Shown here in pieces: positions 61,212 through 64,000 of a DNA stretch of 64,000 bases. Below the pieces are notes generated by a model. That model searched no databases, was not told the DNA's origin, and saw only the letters and a list, made by a program, of their open reading frames with translations. The stretch spans positions 3,224,001-3,288,000 of the forward strand of contig NZ_CP092535.1 in the NCBI RefSeq assembly GCF_022437945.1, in the 5' to 3' direction. Numbering within the stretch: position 1 is the first letter of the stretch; every line of letters starts with the position of its first letter. The translations under genes were made by a program, and so were the position numbers. This stretch comes from Nocardioides sp. TF02-7 (lineage in GTDB: Bacteria; Actinomycetota; Actinomycetes; Propionibacteriales; Nocardioidaceae).

Positions 61212-62114
61212 GCGCTCCGGCCTCCACCCCGGGGGCCCGAAGACGTAGCCCAGCTTGTCGCGCAGCGTCGGCGCCCGGCGCACGTCGCGGACGATCGCGG
61301 CGTACTCGTGGGTCTGGATGGTCAGCAGGTTGGTGCTGCCGACCGGCGTCGTCAGCCCGTACGTCGGCCGGTGCAGCTCGGGCTGGAAGGAGCCGAACAG
61401 CCGGTCCCAGACGATGAGGATGCCGCCGTAGTTGCGGTCGAGGTACTCCGGGTCGCTGCCGTGGTGGACCCGGTGGTGGGACGGCGTGTTGAAGACCAGC
61501 TCGACGGGCCGCCACAGCCGGTCGACCCGCTCCGTGTGGACGAAGAACTGGTAGACCAGGCTGACCGAGAAGCCGAGGAAGACCAACGCCGGCGGCACCC
61601 CGAGCAGGGGGAGCGGCGCCCAGAACACCAGCTCGTGGGAGTTGTTCCACTTCTGCCGCAGGGCGGTGGCGAAGTTGAAGTACTCGCTGGAGTGGTGGGC
61701 CTGGTGGGTGGCCCACACCAGGCGCACCCGGTGGGCGACGCGGTGCGCCCAGTAGAAGGTGAAGTCGACCCCGACGATCGCCACCGCCCACGTCCACCAC
61801 GCATCCGCGGGGAGCTGCCACGGTGCGACGTAGGCGAAGAGCACGGAGTAGCCGAGCAGGCCGAGGGCCTTCCACGCGGTCATCGTGAGCACCGACACCG
61901 CGCCGGCCCCGATGCTTGCGAGCGCGTCGCTGCGCTCGTAGCCGCCCCGCGCCGGGTGTGCGCGACCGCCGCCGGGCCGGCCGGCCGGCTCCTCGTCCTC
62001 GAGGAGGCGGGCGGCCAGCGCCTCGATGCCGATGAACAGCAGGAAGAACGGCGCCGCCAGCGCGACCGGGTCGTGCAGCGGCTCGGGGATGGCGTGCCAG
62101 AGATCGGCGAGCAC
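61200..62114 (-). CDS. Sterol desaturase / fatty acid hydroxylase family protein
   Basis: This membrane di-iron oxygenase has about four helices and the histidine boxes HRVAHR, HQAHHS and HRVHHGS at the expected spacing. AAPFFLLFIGIEALAA is the first helix. It likely hydroxylates or desaturates a lipid. It is divergent from the TetR regulator across a strong palindromic operator that sits 21 bases before its start, so repression by TetR is likely. The frame is intact. Confidence 0.88.
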   Translation of the reverse strand: MLADLWHAIPEPLHDPVALAAPFFLLFIGIEALAARLLEDEEPAGRPGGGRAHPARGGYERSDALASIGAGAVSVLTMTAWKALGLLGYSVLFAYVAPWQLPADAWWTWAVAIVGVDFTFYWAHRVAHRVRLVWATHQAHHSSEYFNFATALRQKWNNSHELVFWAPLPLLGVPPALVFLGFSVSLVYQFFVHTERVDRLWRPVELVFNTPSHHRVHHGSDPEYLDRNYGGILIVWDRLFGSFQPELHRPTYGLTTPVGSTNLLTIQTHEYAAIVRDVRRAPTLRDKLGYVFGPPGWRPERSGV

Positions 62115-62134
62115 GGGCGCTCCTCGGTGGCAGA

Positions 62135-62171
62135 GATATGACTGCGCGGTAAGTTACCAGGAAGTCATATC
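62135..62171. promoter_or_regulatory. Nested palindromic operator between hydroxylase and tetR
   Basis: GATATGACT (62135-62143) is repeated inverted as AGTCATATC (62163-62171). GGTAAGTTACC (62148-62158) sits inside. Both dyads share the same centre, base 62153. It lies 20 bases before the tetR start and 20 bases before the hydroxylase start, and is A/T-rich for this genome. A TAGGGT -10 for tetR follows at 62179-62184. Confidence 0.85.
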
Positions 62172-62190
62172 AACCGGCTAGGGTCGGCTC

Positions 62191-62835
62191 GTGACCTCGA
62201 CCGCCGCGCGCCTCACCGGCACCAAGGGTGTGGCCCGGGCGGACCGCGAGCAGCAGATCGTCGCGGTCGCCGGGGAGGTGTTCGCCGAGCGGGGCTTCGC
62301 GCTGGCGTCGGTCGACGAGATCGCGCGCCGCGCCGGCATCTCGAAACCGCTGATCTACAACTACTTCGGCTCCAAGGAGGGGCTCCTCGCCGCGTGCCTG
62401 GCGTACGCCGGGACGCTGGTCGCCGACGAGATCGAGCGGACGGCGCGGCTCGGGGAGGTGGGGCTGGCGCGGGCCCTCGTCTCGCTCGACGGCCTGTTCC
62501 GGGCGCTCGAGCCCGCGCCGTGGACGTGGCGGCTGCTCAACGACCCCACCGTCCCCGGAGGACCCGAGCTCGACCCGGTGCTCGCCACCTACCGCTCGCG
62601 GATGGCCGCGCTGAGCGCCGACGGGGTCGGGGAGCTGATGCGCCTCGCCGGCGACGACGACCCGGCCGACACCGACGCGATGACCGCCGTGTGGACCAGC
62701 GTCCTCGACGCGCTCGTCACCTGGTGGCTCGACCACCCCGCCGAGACGCCCGAGCAGATGAGCCGGCGCTGCGTCCGCCTCTTCGCCGCCGTCCTCGGCC
62801 CGGTCGACGTCGACCTGCCCGGTCGGTCCGGCTAG
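62191..62835 (+). CDS. TetR-family transcriptional regulator
   Basis: The N-terminal helix-turn-helix spans residues 20-65: [20 protein letters not shown], then [19 protein letters not shown] with GSKEGLL. The C-terminal ligand domain includes [12 protein letters not shown] and [17 protein letters not shown]. Its ligand is probably a lipid-like molecule related to the neighbouring hydroxylase. TAGGGT lies 6 bases before the GTG. Its stop overlaps the stop of the convergent carboxylesterase. The frame is intact. Confidence 0.93.
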   Translation: MTSTAARLTGTKGVARADREQQIVAVAGEVFAERGFALASVDEIARRAGISKPLIYNYFGSKEGLLAACLAYAGTLVADEIERTARLGEVGLARALVSLDGLFRALEPAPWTWRLLNDPTVPGGPELDPVLATYRSRMAALSADGVGELMRLAGDDDPADTDAMTAVWTSVLDALVTWWLDHPAETPEQMSRRCVRLFAAVLGPVDVDLPGRSG

Positions 62836-64000
62836 GGGGAGCAGGCCACGCGGCGGTCCGACGAGGCGGCGGCCCCGTAGGTGCCCCCGAACCTGCCAGC
62901 GCACGTCCACGCCCGGTGCCGGCCGGCGTCGAAGACCATGCTCCGGGGCCACAGGTCCCACCGGTCGTCGAGGCCGCGGTGCCGCGGGTCTCCGGTGTGC
63001 ACGAACGCCCGCACGCTGCGCATCATCAGGCGCGAGAGCTCGAGCCGGCCGGTCCGGTTGGCTCGGCTGAAGGCGTAGGAGAACACGTTGCGCCGGAAGT
63101 TGCCGAAGACGAACGGCAGGTCCAGCGCGTGCACCGCCCCGTAGACGCGGTCGAACGGCCGCGGTTGCTCGTTCCACCCGAACTCGTAGTAGTAGGCGTT
63201 CCGGTTGCCGGCGTCGACCAGCGTGTCCATCGACCGCTCGACGATGCCGTGGAAGACCGACGCGGTCAGCGCCTCGGAGGCCTCCTCCCACCCGCCGGGC
63301 GCGTCGAGCGGAAGGAACGGGTCGGCGACCAGGTCCCGCACCCGCAACCGCCCGGGCCGGTCGGGGTCGAACCGGTACTGCAGGGTGAACCGCTCGCGGT
63401 CGGAGGGCCGGTGGGCACCGATGGCGGAGCCGAACAGCTTCCCCTCCTCGAACGTGTTGCCGGCCAGCACCGGGATCCGGCGCGTGCGGGCCGAGCCCAG
63501 GGCGGCGTACGGATCCGACGGCACGACGGTCCCCGTCGGCGATCACGGCCGGCGTCGCGTCGAGGCCGTGCTCGAGCGTCAGCTCGACGAGCTCGTCGGC
63601 CGACAGCGAGCGGAGCAGGCGGACCGGGTCGGGAGCCGCGCCCGGCGCGTGCTCCTCGACCGCCGCGGCCGCCAGGGCGCCGGCGTACTCGCGAGCCGTC
63701 GCGGGCGGTGTGGACTGGAGCCCCCGCTCAGCGGGATCGCCTTGTGGAAGAGGCCGCGGGCCTGTGGCGACACCATCAGCGCCCACACGTCGACCGCGCC
63801 GGCCGACTCGCCCGCCAGCGTGACGTTGTGGGGGGTCACCGCCGAAACGTCGGGCGTTGTCGCGCACGAACCGCAGCGCCTCGACCTGGTCGAGGAGGCC
63901 GAAGTTCCCCGACTCCGCCAGCGGGTCGCCGTCGGTGCCGGGCAGGTCGAGCCAGCCGAGGACGCCGAGCCGGTAGTTCACCGTGACGACGACCGCGTCG
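62832..64000 (-). CDS. Type-B carboxylesterase, partial, several frameshifts
   Basis: The gene runs off the right edge, so its N-terminus is missing. Visible parts: [22 protein letters not shown]; nucleophile elbow [27 protein letters not shown] with the usual glutamate region; and [15 protein letters not shown] near the end. The C-terminus has [14 protein letters not shown]. Frames shift near 63838 (GTGGGGGGTC), 63718 and 63530. It would hydrolyse carboxylic esters; a secreted form is common in actinobacteria, but the signal is outside the window. Confidence 0.85.

Overview
The window is a gene-dense stretch of chromosome from a very high-GC actinobacterium. The best fit is the Nocardioidaceae (Nocardioides-like, order Propionibacteriales). 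Reasons: strong third-position GC bias; actinobacterial families (DUF5302, DUF4233 behind folC, DUF6459/Rv3235-like beside secA, DUF6758, DUF5130, DUF981, a mycothiol-linked DsbA-like protein); and many genes with a TAnnnT -10 hexamer only 6-8 bases before the start codon, the mark of leaderless transcripts. I see no prophage, integrase, transposase, CRISPR array or rRNA operon.

Layout. 1-6 kb: tRNA-His and orn face a mauE/dsbA-like/adenosine deaminase operon; then a HAD phosphatase, a catalase-fold-like protein, a DUF981 membrane protein and tRNA-Arg. 6-18 kb: aminopeptidase P faces an operon of a PrsW protease and two dynamin-like GTPases; then ssb, ettA, MarR, a GNAT enzyme, a thiolase and a double-hotdog thioesterase. 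18-25 kb (mostly minus): an ECF sigma factor with a hexapeptide-repeat protein, a truncated hemoglobin coupled to an MscS channel, and aminopeptidase N. 25-32 kb: a secreted CHAP hydrolase, a DsbA-like oxidoreductase, a DinB/MDMPI-fold protein, a peptidoglycan amidase and metG. 32-42 kb: an acetyltransferase, an esterase, folC-DUF4233, secA, a LysM/DUF6459 operon, and minus-strand mgtE-like/DUF1003/mrp/tatB. 44-50 kb: sulfotransferase, acyl-CoA dehydrogenase, and a drug-efflux ABC pair with its MerR regulator and operator, then a MaoC-type hydratase. 50-64 kb: lipoprotein, phosphatase, PHP esterase, MarC, SDR, ParA, L,D-transpeptidase, MFS exporter, phosphotransferase, DEAD-box helicase, ferritin-like protein, and a fatty-acid hydroxylase facing a TetR regulator; a carboxylesterase is cut by the right edge.

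Most content is housekeeping: translation, secretion, cell-wall turnover, acyl-CoA metabolism and export. About 29 of roughly 66 genes, including metG, secA, folC, ssb and pepN, are broken by one-base shifts, nearly all in short G or C runs. Where I reconstructed them, the usual cause is one extra G or C. I read this as sequence error, so each such gene is given as one locus with its suspected shifts.

The most interesting non-coding content is a set of structured intergenic repeats. There is a MITE-like element with about 50-bp inverted ends and a central GATTGGTCAC hairpin (31.7-32.3 kb, half copy at 27.4 kb). A 22-bp unit is tandem at 3.3 kb and palindromic at 53.9 kb. A 106-bp palindrome sits at the end of aminopeptidase P, and two mutually exclusive hairpins lie at 15.8 kb. 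The clearest regulatory sites are the MerR operator at 46.85 kb, the nested TetR palindrome at 62.15 kb and a 10-bp-period TTGCGT array at 40.1 kb.
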